The notes: generated from the sequence alone by a model not told the origin. Shown: positions 54,406 through 63,920, numbered from the stretch's first letter. The stretch is 64,000 nt of DNA from CAVVKW01 sp963749035 (GCA_963749035.1 CAVVKW010000004.1:1674001-1738000), one strand, 5' to 3'. Translations and numbers: made by a program.

Positions 54406-55033
54406 TCGCCCGACTGGCTTTCTCGCCATCGAGAAGCCAGGTGTCAAGTTTGCCCAGCACGGAGCAGAATCTCACGAACCGCTCAGTTTAGCTGCAATCA
54501 AGCGAGACACTCCGTAGAAACGAACGAACAACGGGACCCCAGCTCGGCAACAACCAATCCCTCCGCCGTCGCGCTTCGAGACGGGCACCGTGCACCGTCC
54601 TGTTCATGACCACTCCTCCAAAGACCATTTTTGATGTGCCACCCCACAATAGGTGAAGCGGACTTTATCTGAAGAAAGCCAGGCCGTCCCCACGCGGTTC
54701 TGGTGAGCATCGGACACGGCAATCCAGATCAAAACTCGCGTGTCCGATCTTCCAATTTTCCGCTCGCCACCGCAGAGCACGGGCAAGCCGCGCGAACAAC
54801 GTCGGACGACCTGGGAATGTTCGCCCCTCCTTGCAAAAGCGCGTCGATTAAATCAAGCTGGAACAGCTCTGCGAATGGGCGATCGCCCTCGCGATCAATG
54901 CCTGCCGAAAGAAAGAACCGGAGCAACGCTCATGGTTGTTGGAATCACCAGCGAGCAATCTATCGTCGCGGTCTCTCATTCCCGAAACGCCAGCCCATCA
55001 GAGGAAGGGTGAGCGGAGGACAGGAGCGATCGG
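54406..55033. other. 628-bp gene-poor region
   Basis: No gene could be supported. Short frames exist on both strands, such as a 60-codon minus-strand frame at 54604-54786 whose product has moderately protein-like composition (RVLIWIAVSDAHQNRVG). None has a recognisable family. The region contains a perfect 10-bp inverted repeat and presumably the marC promoter. It may hold a decayed gene. Confidence 0.5.
54709..54748. repeat. Perfect 10-bp inverted repeat with 20-nt loop
   Basis: atcggacacg (54709-54718) and cgtgtccgat (54739-54748) are exact reverse complements. It lies in non-coding DNA, away from gene ends, so it may be an operator, a structured RNA element or a trace of an inserted sequence. 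Confidence 0.45.
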
Positions 55034-55579
55034 TCAGTCGTCGTCGCGGCGGAACACCTGCTTTGAACGAATCGTTTGAGTCGGCAAGACGATCTTGTCG
55101 CGGACGCTGATCCGCTTGCCCCGCAGTTTGAAGATCCCCCGTGATCTTCCAGTCATCCCGTTGTTGAACTCCATCGTTCCCCTGTAGGTGAGCGTCGACC
55201 GTTTCGTCTCATACGTCCCGCGCATGATCCCGGTCGACCCATCCGCGTATCGCACCGTCAAGCTAAGCCGGCCCTTCCGACGAAACTCGTAGGTCCAAAA
55301 CACGATCGAATCCAAAAACCCCCTTTGATCCAGGATCGATTCGATGGCGACAATAGCGGATCGTGGCGGATCCGGCTGAGTGATCGCCATCGTCCCGTCC
55401 AACTCCCCGGTCCGGGTGACAACTGCCGTGGCTTGCCGTAGCGTGCCTTCGCCGCTGTAGTCGCCAGTGACTTGGCGAAAAACCTTTGGGCTTTCGCCCG
55501 CCATCGACGGCAAGGCAAACGAGACCGCACCAACCACCATCGCCGCTCTCAGCGATCCAAGAATGCTTCGGTGTTTCAA
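55034..55579 (-). CDS. Secreted protein of unknown function
   Basis: A 181-residue protein with a signal peptide (residues 1-27, ending LPSMAG) and a beta-rich mature part of alternating strands (YSGEGTLRQATAVV, GRLSLTVRYADGSTG, TYRGTMEF), ending in a basic tail. No family was recognised. The start appears to be TTG at 55579, keeping a positively charged signal N-region; an ATG 13 codons later would leave a shorter signal. It lies 29 nt after the NxxGxxAF-repeat gene on the same strand. Confidence 0.65.
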   Translation of the reverse strand: MKHRSILGSLRAAMVVGAVSFALPSMAGESPKVFRQVTGDYSGEGTLRQATAVVTRTGELDGTMAITQPDPPRSAIVAIESILDQRGFLDSIVFWTYEFRRKGRLSLTVRYADGSTGIMRGTYETKRSTLTYRGTMEFNNGMTGRSRGIFKLRGKRISVRDKIVLPTQTIRSKQVFRRDDD

Positions 55580-55608
55580 GGTATCGGCAGGTTTTCGAAC
55601 TATTCGAA

Positions 55609-57039
55609 CTATTTGACCGAGGCAACGACGACCGCCGAAGTCCGATCGCTGAAGGAGGCCGTGAAGGCGACTTCGCTTTTATTGTTGAACCCAGCGACCG
55701 GATTGAAAGCAATCCGGGTAATCCGCTTTACCTTTCCGTCAACAAAAAGATCTTGGCCTTCGACGACGACTAGCCGGAGGTCGTCGCCGGCGCGATTGGA
55801 GATCCAAATGCCAGAACGCGTCCCGCGTCGCGATCCGGGGACTCCACCCAGAACGGCTACTTCACCCCGGTTATTGACGGCGGTCAATTCCAGCTCAGCG
55901 AATCGACCGAGATCACCGACGTTCGAATTAGACGGCGCGTTGTCACCGAGCGCGACAACCAGCGTCACGGCTTTCCCGGTGACGCCAGCCCGATAAACCG
56001 CACGGTTCGTGCGCGCCCCCACGACGTCCGCGATGAAGGCAACCGTCGTTCCCTTCCTGCTAGCACCAATGCTTCCGTCAAAACTGGCAAAGGTCCCGCC
56101 ACCCGGGGCGGAAGTATCTTTGACCACGATTGGCTGCAGATTCGGATTGTTACCCTGCCAAATGCCATCGAACTCATCTCCGTCGTCCGAGATGTCAGCC
56201 ACGACGAAAAGTTTGTTCTTATCCGAGACAATCGGATCGGAAAAACTGCTAAAAACCGTGAAGTATGGCAGACCGATCACCGGAGACTCCACCGTCGAGA
56301 TCAACGAACCATCGTAATCCGGGAAGCCCTGGCGGAGCCGGTATCCAGAATAAGCGATACCTTCCAGCCTCTTGTCGCCGATCTTGTAGAGTGCGCGAAC
56401 TCCGACGCTCCCTTGACGATTCAGACTGAGCGTTGTCTTGAGCCGATTTTCGGTGAACGACTCAAAAGCGAAAGTCTGTTCCACGACGAAATTCTTGCCC
56501 CTTTTACTACCTAATCCATAGCTCGAGTAATTCCGATCAACTGGGTCTCCAAACGTGATAATGCCGTCCTTGTCAGGCTTGGAGACAGTTTGAGTCGCGT
56601 AAATCATCTCACTTGTGAAGGCAGCTTGATTCTTCCGATTCAGAGCGACGTCGCGCCCAATCCGAAATGCCCGCGACGAGCCTGGGACGTATCGTGAGTT
56701 ATCGGGAATCGTGCTTCGGAAGGAGGAACTCAATCGCTCGCCAGTCTGCAGGATCATCTCCGGCGACTTGCGCTTGGTCCGCTGGTAAATCACGGACCCG
56801 TTGTTGAGAGCACCGACGTTCTGACCGAACACGACCGCCGCAAATGCAACGGCTCCCTGGTCATTGATGCCCGGAGCCCCAAATGAACCCAGCTTGACGT
56901 TACCAAAGACACCACCCCGCACCCGGTCGCGCGTCTCAACGCGGACGTCGTATTGGACATCTGCGAAAACCGCTGGGCTGTAGAGATTTAGGGCGAGAGC
57001 CGAGACAATCAGGGAAAAAACGGAGGGTCGCATAAGCAT
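55609..57039 (-). CDS. Secreted NxxGxxAF-repeat (beta-propeller-like) protein
   Basis: A 476-residue exported protein with a signal peptide (cleavage near PAVFAD). The mature part has several copies of the NxxGxxAF tandem-repeat pattern: INDQGAVAFAA, LNRKNQAAFTS, LNRQGSVGVRA, VNNRGEVAVLG and FNNKSEVAFTA. This repeat type occurs in exported proteins of Planctomycetota and Verrucomicrobiota and suggests a propeller or extended beta structure at the surface. The function is unknown. No C-terminal anchor motif is visible. It is probably co-transcribed with the small secreted protein gene downstream. Confidence 0.75.
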   Translation of the reverse strand: MLMRPSVFSLIVSALALNLYSPAVFADVQYDVRVETRDRVRGGVFGNVKLGSFGAPGINDQGAVAFAAVVFGQNVGALNNGSVIYQRTKRKSPEMILQTGERLSSSFRSTIPDNSRYVPGSSRAFRIGRDVALNRKNQAAFTSEMIYATQTVSKPDKDGIITFGDPVDRNYSSYGLGSKRGKNFVVEQTFAFESFTENRLKTTLSLNRQGSVGVRALYKIGDKRLEGIAYSGYRLRQGFPDYDGSLISTVESPVIGLPYFTVFSSFSDPIVSDKNKLFVVADISDDGDEFDGIWQGNNPNLQPIVVKDTSAPGGGTFASFDGSIGASRKGTTVAFIADVVGARTNRAVYRAGVTGKAVTLVVALGDNAPSNSNVGDLGRFAELELTAVNNRGEVAVLGGVPGSRRGTRSGIWISNRAGDDLRLVVVEGQDLFVDGKVKRITRIAFNPVAGFNNKSEVAFTASFSDRTSAVVVASVK

Positions 57040-57143
57040 GAAGGAATGAGATGAAAGACTGGAGGAGGTGGGTGAGAGAACCGGTAATTGCTATCCGGAC
57101 AATTCTCAAGCAATAAATTGATATCTGCAAACGGAATTCATTC

Positions 57144-58193
57144 CTAGTTTACTGGAACAAACTCCGTGGTCGGCCGACCGCCGTAGTCTTCGACCGTCTT
57201 CGGAGATTTCTTTTCTCGCACGAGCGCCACGTAAGCCAGAATTCCCCGCGTGATTGATTCCGCCAACTCGTCCCTCCACGTGGCTGAAGCAATTCGCGCA
57301 GCCTCAGCCGGATTCGTCAGAAACCCTCCCTCAACGAGCACCGCCGGGACGTCGGCATTTCGCAAAACGGCAAACCGCGCTCGCTTGACCCCCCGATCGT
57401 AAAGCCGGGTCGTCGCCAGCATTGACGGGTAGATCGCGTTCGCCAGCGCCACGCTCGCCGCTTCCTGCGCCTGCCCGTCCTCCTTGCCGAGATCTCGCGC
57501 GAGCACCTTCGATTGGCCAGTCGGCGGGGTCCCGCGGGACGGCAGCGCGAAAATCTCGATACCGTTGGCCGATGGCTTCCAGCCAGCCGAATTGAAATGC
57601 AGACTGACGAAGATCGAATCCTTGTATTTATTCGGGACCGCAGCCCGGGCACCAAGCTCCACGAAGACGTCGGACGTTCGGGTTCGCACAACCTTCAGGC
57701 CCGCCTTCTGGAGCAACTTTCTGACCCGATTCGTCAGATCAAGCGCGAATTCCTTCTCGTATCCGAAGCGGCTGCTCGCCCCCTTGTCGTGCCCCCCGTG
57801 GCCCGCGTCGAGCACGACGGTCGTCACTTTTGGCAATGGCTTTGCATCCTCCGGACGAAAAGCCGGGTCCAGCACTTTACTGACGTCCATCCGGGAGACG
57901 TATGGTTCCCCGTCCTTTAGACGGATCGGAAATGAAGCCCACTGCCGCGTCCCGTTCAAGATCGTCTCCCGACTCCACTCCTTGACCCGAATCGAGTCCC
58001 CGTCACCCTCCGCTACCCAGACCCGCTTACCACCATCTTTCGCCGCCTCGCTGGGCGCAGCCATCTCGTAATACTCCGCGATACTCTCCAACGAGACGTA
58101 ATCACGACCTTCGATCTCCGCCGTTTCAAAGTCTGCCGTCGCCGTCGCGATAAGCCCGAAAAAAATCAACCACGCCAACCCGCGAATCTGCAT
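57144..58193 (-). CDS. N-acetylmuramoyl-L-alanine amidase (Amidase_3), secreted
   Basis: A 349-residue exported peptidoglycan amidase. A signal peptide (1-20) is followed by a copper-amine-oxidase-N-like domain (about 25-110) and the Amidase_3 domain (about 124-335). Zinc ligands are His132 (LDAGHGG), Glu146 and His199 (SLHFNSAG), and catalytic Glu288 lies in VLVEGGFL. It cuts the bond between muramic acid and the stem peptide during cell separation or wall turnover. It follows the small membrane-protein gene on the same strand after 110 bp. Confidence 0.93.
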   Translation of the reverse strand: MQIRGLAWLIFFGLIATATADFETAEIEGRDYVSLESIAEYYEMAAPSEAAKDGGKRVWVAEGDGDSIRVKEWSRETILNGTRQWASFPIRLKDGEPYVSRMDVSKVLDPAFRPEDAKPLPKVTTVVLDAGHGGHDKGASSRFGYEKEFALDLTNRVRKLLQKAGLKVVRTRTSDVFVELGARAAVPNKYKDSIFVSLHFNSAGWKPSANGIEIFALPSRGTPPTGQSKVLARDLGKEDGQAQEAASVALANAIYPSMLATTRLYDRGVKRARFAVLRNADVPAVLVEGGFLTNPAEAARIASATWRDELAESITRGILAYVALVREKKSPKTVEDYGGRPTTEFVPVN

Positions 58194-58303
58194 GGCTCAC
58201 CCCTCTCACGTCGGCAGGAAACTCTCAACTCCCAAGTCGCCCTAATCAGCGAAGTCTCTGACTTGGATGCCGTTGTCAGCGTCGAGACGATTTTCAATCC
58301 CAC

Positions 58304-58642
58304 TCACCTCCGGGGCGTGACGACAACGCTCAAAATCCCGACGGCAATCAGGACAAACACCAGCGGCCAATTCGGGATGTATTGGATGTTCCAATTTCGC
58401 AGGACCACGTCCATCGGCCCCGCCGGGTTCAGCGTGAGGGCGGTCGTGATCTCCTGCAACCGCCCAACCACCATCCCCACAAAGCCCACCAAACCAAACG
58501 CCGCAAGGACACCAAGAACAATGCCGGCCAACCAGCCGCGTGCTTCCAACGGCCGACTCTCACGTCGGTCAGAATCCGTAGCAAAGGACCCAGCCGCCAA
58601 CGCGGAATCCGAAGCGAGCGAAGAATCCCCTGACATCCCCAT
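58304..58642 (-). CDS. Small membrane protein, two helices
   Basis: About 112 residues (up to 155 if the frame start at 58771 is used). A Ser/Ala-rich N-terminus is followed by a helix in GWLAGIVLGVLAAFGLVGFVG and a second in WPLVFVLIAVGILSVVV, with a short polar loop between, ending TPRR. No family was recognised. The start is uncertain among ATGs at 58771, 58642 and 58636. Hydrophobic composition on this strand only supports a real gene. It lies between nuoG and the amidase gene. Confidence 0.6.
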   Translation of the reverse strand: MGMSGDSSLASDSALAAGSFATDSDRRESRPLEARGWLAGIVLGVLAAFGLVGFVGMVVGRLQEITTALTLNPAGPMDVVLRNWNIQYIPNWPLVFVLIAVGILSVVVTPRR

Positions 58643-58890
58643 CCCAGCTTGATCGAAGCTCTTCAGGATACCGCGGGCGACCGCCGAACCGCCTCCACCA
58701 CTGGGTTTGATCCGAAATACCCGACCGCTCACCGGCGAATCCGATCGAGCGGACCTAAGTTCGTGCTGCATGCGGAGATTTGTAGGCCTCCGCTCGCTTT
58801 ACCGCAATCAGGTTGCACCCCTAGTGACGCGTCAGGACTGAATAAATCCTCACCTCATCCGTTCCGGGCCCCTGTCTCCCCGCCTCTCGG

Positions 58891-60573
58891 CTAGCGCGAC
58901 GAACCTTCGGCAAGCTGCAACTCCGTCCCGAGATCACCGATTTTGATCAGCGAGAGCCCCTGTAGAGCCGGAACGTCAGCCGCCATTGCCTTGAAAACCT
59001 CTTCGATCGCGTAGATCCCGTTCGATCCGCCTACGGCTTGGATCAGATCGCGCAGAATTTCCCAATCGTCCCGCGCCTGTCCGGGCGAACTCGTCGCCCG
59101 GTTCAAACGCTGGATGCGACCCTTGAGGTTGATCATCGACCCGCGTTTCTCAGTGAACCCGGCGGACGGCAGGACGACGGTCGCCGCCCGTGTCGTGGCA
59201 TTCGGCAGAATCGCCGTCGTCACCAAGCACGCGAGCTTCTCCAGATGCCCTTCGGATATTCCGCAATCGGTCGCATCTTCCCCGAGACAGATCAGCGCCT
59301 TGATCGTCCCGGCCTCGATCCCGGAATTGATCGCCCACAAGCGCGACCCCGGCTCGTCACTCGTCACTCCCAGTAACTTCGCACCGGTCGTGTTGGGATT
59401 CCCATCCTTCGAGATCAGGAAACCATCCCCCTCTTGCGGACGCGCCAGCACCTCGATCTCCCCGGCACCCAGCGATTTCGCCAACCGCTTGGTCAAGTAA
59501 AGTTCTTCGTTGGTCATCCGCGCCGAGGCGATGATCGCGATCTCCTCGCCTTGAAATTGCCGAAGTGCATCCCCCGCCGCGCGGATGGCGTCCGACCACT
59601 TCGTCGGAGCCTCGGCTCCCTTCACGACGGGCTGGGTGAGCCGAGCCTCGTCGTTGAGGTAGTGAAAATTCAGCCGGTGACTGTCCGGCATCCAGCACGA
59701 ATTGACCTCGTCGTTCTCCCGCGGCGTGATCCGGTAAACGGTGTTCTCCCGGCTTCCCACGAGTACGTTCGCGCCCGTCCCGCAATTCACGTCGATCGTC
59801 TTCGTCTCCTTCAAAAACCAGACCCGCATCTGAAATCGGAAATCTTTGCTGGTGAGCGCGCCTACCGGGCAGATGTCGACCGTGTTCAGCGCGTAATTGT
59901 TGTCCAGCCGCTTCCCCGGATAGACCGAAAGCGTCGTGTGGCTCCCGCGGTTCATGAATCCCAGGACGTCATCCTCCGCGACCTCCTGCATGAACCGAAT
60001 GCAGCGCGAGCACATGATGCAACGCTCGTCGTCGAGCACGATGTGCTTCCCAATGTCGACCCGCTTGGGCTTCTTGACCTTCTCGTCGAGAAAGCGAGAC
60101 CCCCCGTTGCCAAATTCCACGCTGAATTCTTGCAGCGTGCACTCACCGGCTTGATCGCAGATCGGGCAATCGAGCGGGTGGTTGATCAAAAGAAACTCCA
60201 TCACGCCCTTGCGACATTCCTCGACCATCGGCGATTCCGTCCGCACACCCATCCCCTCCGAGATCTCCGTGGCGCACGAGATCGCCGGTCGTGGTCCCCA
60301 GGCGATCTCCGGCTTCCCATCCTCACCCATCACGACGTTGCGCTCCGCGTCGCGCTTCGGCATCCCCAACTCCACCAGACACATCCGGCAATTTCCCGGC
60401 GTGCTCAGCTTCGGGTGATAACAATAATGCGGCACGTATTGCCCGCTCTTGATGCAGGCCTCGATGAGTTTCGTTCCTTTCGGAAAAGCCTTCCACTCCC
60501 CGTCCACCTGCACGTTGATCATGGGGACTTCCGTCTTCTTCTCGTCTTTGCTGTCCGTCGCGGTCGCCGTCAT
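58891..60573 (-). CDS. nuoG: NADH-quinone oxidoreductase subunit G, stand-alone
   Basis: A 560-residue peripheral-arm subunit of complex I. Residues 19-105 hold the 2Fe-2S ligands Cys51, Cys62, Cys65 and Cys100. Then come His132-Cys136-Cys139-Cys145 (the HxxxCxxCxxxxxC cluster) and Cys185/188/191 with Cys235 (4Fe-4S), followed by a shortened molybdopterin-oxidoreductase-like domain. It is well below the roughly 900 residues of E. coli NuoG but all cluster ligands are present. The ATG at 60573 is chosen because the long upstream extension is Arg/Gly-rich and not family-like. No other nuo gene is next to it. Confidence 0.93.
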   Translation of the reverse strand: MTATATDSKDEKKTEVPMINVQVDGEWKAFPKGTKLIEACIKSGQYVPHYCYHPKLSTPGNCRMCLVELGMPKRDAERNVVMGEDGKPEIAWGPRPAISCATEISEGMGVRTESPMVEECRKGVMEFLLINHPLDCPICDQAGECTLQEFSVEFGNGGSRFLDEKVKKPKRVDIGKHIVLDDERCIMCSRCIRFMQEVAEDDVLGFMNRGSHTTLSVYPGKRLDNNYALNTVDICPVGALTSKDFRFQMRVWFLKETKTIDVNCGTGANVLVGSRENTVYRITPRENDEVNSCWMPDSHRLNFHYLNDEARLTQPVVKGAEAPTKWSDAIRAAGDALRQFQGEEIAIIASARMTNEELYLTKRLAKSLGAGEIEVLARPQEGDGFLISKDGNPNTTGAKLLGVTSDEPGSRLWAINSGIEAGTIKALICLGEDATDCGISEGHLEKLACLVTTAILPNATTRAATVVLPSAGFTEKRGSMINLKGRIQRLNRATSSPGQARDDWEILRDLIQAVGGSNGIYAIEEVFKAMAADVPALQGLSLIKIGDLGTELQLAEGSSR

Positions 60574-60779
60574 TTCGTCGAAATAGATGCGCCAAACTTC
60601 GCGAATTGTCCACGAGCAAACGCCCATCCGCCCACCGCCGCCACGACGACCCTTCATCCGGGCCTCTCCCGACTCAGGACCGACCCTGACCCGCGCATCG
60701 GGCCACCTGCCGCGAGGACGCCAAGCACCCGCCGGACACGTAAAAACTGGCAGAGGCGAACATCTCCGCCGAACCCAAC
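60574..60779. promoter_or_regulatory. 206-bp divergent region between nuoG and a glycosyltransferase gene
   Basis: Both flanking genes read outwards, so promoters for both should be here. The sequence is GC-rich and I see no clear -10 box, riboswitch or strong repeat. Confidence 0.3.
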
Positions 60780-61931
60780 ATGAAAATTGCCGTCCTCTGC
60801 CACGCCCAATTTCCGATCGCGCCACCTTTCGCGGGAGGGCTCGAGAGTCTGACCCACTCCCTCTGCTCCCGCCTCCAGGACGCCGGTCACGATCTGACCC
60901 TCTTTGCCCACCGGGGATCCGATCCCCGCTTTTCCGTCGTCCCGGTGGACGTGGCGACCAGCGAACCCTCGTGGGCCCCCGCCGCAGACGCCATTGCACG
61001 AGAAACGTCCGACACTCCTTTCGAGATCGCCGAGCAACTGTGCTACGGCACCGCGCTCGCCGACCTTCGGAGTGGCGGCTACGACCTGATTCACAATCAT
61101 TCGCTCCACCCGCTCCCCGCACTCATGGGCGCCGCCTCCGGCCTCCCGGTCGTGACCACCCTTCACACCCCGCCTATTCCGTATCTCAAAATGAGCGCGC
61201 TTGCCCTGCGCGACTCCCCACGACACCTGTTCACGGCAGTCAGTGACGCCCTCGGCCGGATCTGGTCCGAATACGCCGGGCCGGTCCGCACCATCCGCAA
61301 CGGGATCGACGTCTCGAAGTGGGCGTTCTCCACCGACGACCAGCCGGGAGACGCCGCTTTCTGGTTCGGCCGAATCTGCGCCGAAAAAGCACCACACGAC
61401 GCCGCGCAAGCGGCTCACCTCGGCGGATTCCCGCTCGAGATCGCCGGCCCCATCTACGACGAAACCTACTTCCACGCCGAACTCGAACCCCTCCTCCATG
61501 GTCCCGTCCGCTACCTCGGACACCTCGACCAAACGGAACTCAACACCCACCTCCGCCACAGCCGGGCGACCCTCTTCACCAGCCACTGGGCGGAACCCTA
61601 CGGTCTCGCCATCGCCGAATCCCTCGCGAGCGGCACCCCCGTCATCGCCTCCGACGTCGGTGCCGCCCCTGAGCTCCTCGCCGACGGTGCCGGCATCATC
61701 GTTCCAGCCGGGAATCCCGCCGCGTTCGCCGCCGCGTTCCCCGAAGCCGCGCACATCGGACGCCAAACGTGTCGTGACCGGGCAGTGGAGTTCTGCGGTA
61801 TCGACGCGATGGTTGCCGGATACGAAGCGCTCTACGCGGAGATGATGATGAACCAAAGCCCGTTCCAGAACCTCTCACCCGCCCCCGCCCACGCCCACGT
61901 CGAGGCCCGGACCATCGCGTTTGCCGCCTGA
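60780..61931 (+). CDS. GT4-family glycosyltransferase
   Basis: A 383-residue GT-B glycosyltransferase: N-terminal domain with FAGGLESLTHSLCSRL and HNHSLHPLPALM, C-terminal domain with FGRICAEKAPH and EPYGLAIAESLASGTPVI, the conserved donor-binding motif of GT4. It would use an NDP-sugar to extend a surface glycan, glycolipid or metabolite. It is the first of three consecutive glycosyltransferase genes on the plus strand. Confidence 0.9.
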   Translation: MKIAVLCHAQFPIAPPFAGGLESLTHSLCSRLQDAGHDLTLFAHRGSDPRFSVVPVDVATSEPSWAPAADAIARETSDTPFEIAEQLCYGTALADLRSGGYDLIHNHSLHPLPALMGAASGLPVVTTLHTPPIPYLKMSALALRDSPRHLFTAVSDALGRIWSEYAGPVRTIRNGIDVSKWAFSTDDQPGDAAFWFGRICAEKAPHDAAQAAHLGGFPLEIAGPIYDETYFHAELEPLLHGPVRYLGHLDQTELNTHLRHSRATLFTSHWAEPYGLAIAESLASGTPVIASDVGAAPELLADGAGIIVPAGNPAAFAAAFPEAAHIGRQTCRDRAVEFCGIDAMVAGYEALYAEMMMNQSPFQNLSPAPAHAHVEARTIAFAA

Positions 61932-61938
61932 TTCGAAA

Positions 61939-63009
61939 ATGCTCGGATACTACGCGCACGATCATGGCTCCGGCCACGCTCAGTTCGCTCGACTCATCGC
62001 CAGCGCCACGAAGACCGTCGTCCTCACCGCCAGCACCGCCCCCCTCGACGAGGCCAACGCTGTCACCCGCCTCCCGTCCGACCTTCCAGACGATCATACC
62101 CTCGACCTCCGTGAATTCCCGGCACCCGCCTACGCCCACTACGCCCCGATCGGACTGAAGACTCTGCGCGCCCGCAATCGCCTGATCCTCGACTCCATCG
62201 AACGGCATGACCTCAGCCTACTCATCGTCGACGTCAGCGTCGAAGTCGCCGCCTTGGCGCGCCTCAGCGGAGTCCCCTACGCCTACGTCCGCCTCTTCGG
62301 CGATCGGTCCGACCCTCCCCACCAATTCGCCTACGCCGGCGCCACCTTTCTCCTCGCCTACTATCCGGAGCGTCTCGAATCCTCGGAAACGCCGGACTGG
62401 ATCCGCGAAAAAACCCTCTACCTCGGCTTCTTCTCTCGCTTCGACCGCCTCACCGCTGGACAAACCCGCCAAACGCCGGACCGCCTCATCACACTCATCC
62501 GCGGAACCGGGGGAGCCCACAATCCACCGATCGATTTCCTGAATCTCCGAAGATCCTTTCCCGATCACCGCATTGTCTCGATCGGCTCCTCCACCCCGAC
62601 TGACTCCGAAAGTTCCTCCCTCGACGTGGAACATCTCGGATTCCTCCCCGATCCCCTCGATCTTCTCTCGCGCGCCGATCTCGTCCTCGCGGCCTGCGGC
62701 GCCGGCACCGTCTGCGAACTCGCCAGCCTGCAAAAACGATTTCTCGCGATCGCCGAATCGCGCCCGTTCGACGAACAAGCCCGATTCGCCGACGCTCTCG
62801 CCTCCCACGGTCTTTGCGCCGTCGTCACGACCACCGAGCCCAATCTCGCCGAGCTTGCCGCGGACCTTCGCCCGGACTGGAGCCCCCACCGCCGGCCCGA
62901 CGCTCCGACCCTCTTCGCCCATTGGCTCGCACGACACTCGAGCGACCCGCGAGCACTGCTCGCGGACGTCCGCCGATACCGATCCATCGAACGACTTCCC
63001 ACCGCGTGA
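61939..63009 (+). CDS. MurG/GT28-like glycosyltransferase
   Basis: A 356-residue protein with GYYAHDHGSGHAQFARLI at the N-terminus (acceptor-binding loop typical of GT28-like enzymes) and a C-terminal donor domain containing VEHLGFLPDPLDLLSRADLVLAACGAGTVCELASLQKRFLAI-type segments. The ATG at 61939 is 7 nt after the GT4 stop; an earlier TTG inside the GT4 gene is less likely. Its stop overlaps the next gene's GTG start. The acceptor is unknown. Confidence 0.82.
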   Translation: MLGYYAHDHGSGHAQFARLIASATKTVVLTASTAPLDEANAVTRLPSDLPDDHTLDLREFPAPAYAHYAPIGLKTLRARNRLILDSIERHDLSLLIVDVSVEVAALARLSGVPYAYVRLFGDRSDPPHQFAYAGATFLLAYYPERLESSETPDWIREKTLYLGFFSRFDRLTAGQTRQTPDRLITLIRGTGGAHNPPIDFLNLRRSFPDHRIVSIGSSTPTDSESSSLDVEHLGFLPDPLDLLSRADLVLAACGAGTVCELASLQKRFLAIAESRPFDEQARFADALASHGLCAVVTTTEPNLAELAADLRPDWSPHRRPDAPTLFAHWLARHSSDPRALLADVRRYRSIERLPTA

Positions 63010-63842
63010 ACCCCGATCCCTTCGTCACCGCCATCCTGATCAGTGCCGGACGGCCCCATCACCTCCACCACACTCTGGAAGGGTTGTCCCGCGGCACCCG
63101 CATCCCCGACGAAGTCATCGTCGTCAACATGGATCAGCCCACCGAACGGACGTCGTCGCCCACCCTTTCAACCCGTCACCTCGATTGCCGCGCGCCGGCC
63201 GACCACCCGCTACCCCTCGCCCGCGCCCGGAATTTGGGCGCGGCCGAAGCCACGCCCGGACATCTTCTCTTTCTCGACGTCGACTGCATTCCGGCCGCCG
63301 ACTACGTGAAAACCGTCACTGCTCAGCTCGCCAGCACGGGCGGACTGATCATGGGCACGCCGCGCTACCTCCGCGCGCCGGTTGGCGGACACCCGACGGA
63401 TGCCGACCTGGAAAGAGGCAGCGACCCCCACGAACTCCAACCCCGACCCGCGACCCCGACGGAGAAATCCGACCATTACCACCTCTTCTGGAGCCTCTGC
63501 TTTGGCATCCAATCGACCGATTTTACGGAAATCGGCGGCTTCGACGCCTCGTTTGTCGGGTATGGCGGCGAAGACACCGACTTCGCATACAGCGCACGCT
63601 CACGAGGAGTTCGTTTCCATCGTTCGCAAGCCACCGTCTTCCACCAGCCTCACCCGTCGCAATCGCCGCCGCTCCAACACTTCGACTCCATCATCATCAA
63701 CGCCAATCGATTTCGGAAAAAATGGGGCGTGTGGCCGATGGAAGGCTGGCTCTCGGAATTCCGCGAACGTGGCCTGATCGAGTGGTCGGAGCGTTCACCC
63801 GACCCCATCCAGATCCGCCACCTGCCTCCGGAACCCGGCTAA
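63006..63842 (+). CDS. GT2-family glycosyltransferase (galactosyltransferase-like)
   Basis: A 278-residue GT-A enzyme. It shows ILISAGRPHHLHHTL at the N-terminus, LPLARARNLGA, FLDVDCIPA (DxD metal site) and the C-terminal IGGFDASFVGYGGEDTDFAYSA motif typical of Glyco_transf_7C domains. The start is GTG, overlapping the preceding stop (GTGA), so translation is coupled. It is the third member of the glycosyltransferase group. Confidence 0.85.
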   Translation: MNPDPFVTAILISAGRPHHLHHTLEGLSRGTRIPDEVIVVNMDQPTERTSSPTLSTRHLDCRAPADHPLPLARARNLGAAEATPGHLLFLDVDCIPAADYVKTVTAQLASTGGLIMGTPRYLRAPVGGHPTDADLERGSDPHELQPRPATPTEKSDHYHLFWSLCFGIQSTDFTEIGGFDASFVGYGGEDTDFAYSARSRGVRFHRSQATVFHQPHPSQSPPLQHFDSIIINANRFRKKWGVWPMEGWLSEFRERGLIEWSERSPDPIQIRHLPPEPG

Positions 63843-63920
63843 ATCGTGCAGCCGGCGTTCTCGTCCCGACGCGGCTGAACCAACGCTGTCTCCAAACCAA
63901 GGTCCAAACTCGCCAAAAAC

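Noticed and set aside
54604..54786. 60-codon minus-strand frame in the gene-poor region
   Set aside because: Composition is moderately protein-like, but there is no known family, no good ribosome-binding site, and it crosses the 10-bp inverted repeat; kept only as a possible remnant.
60654..61856. Minus-strand reading frame of 400 codons
   Set aside because: Antisense to the GT4 gene with its EPYGLAIAE motif; the product is Gly/Val/Glu-rich without any recognisable domain.
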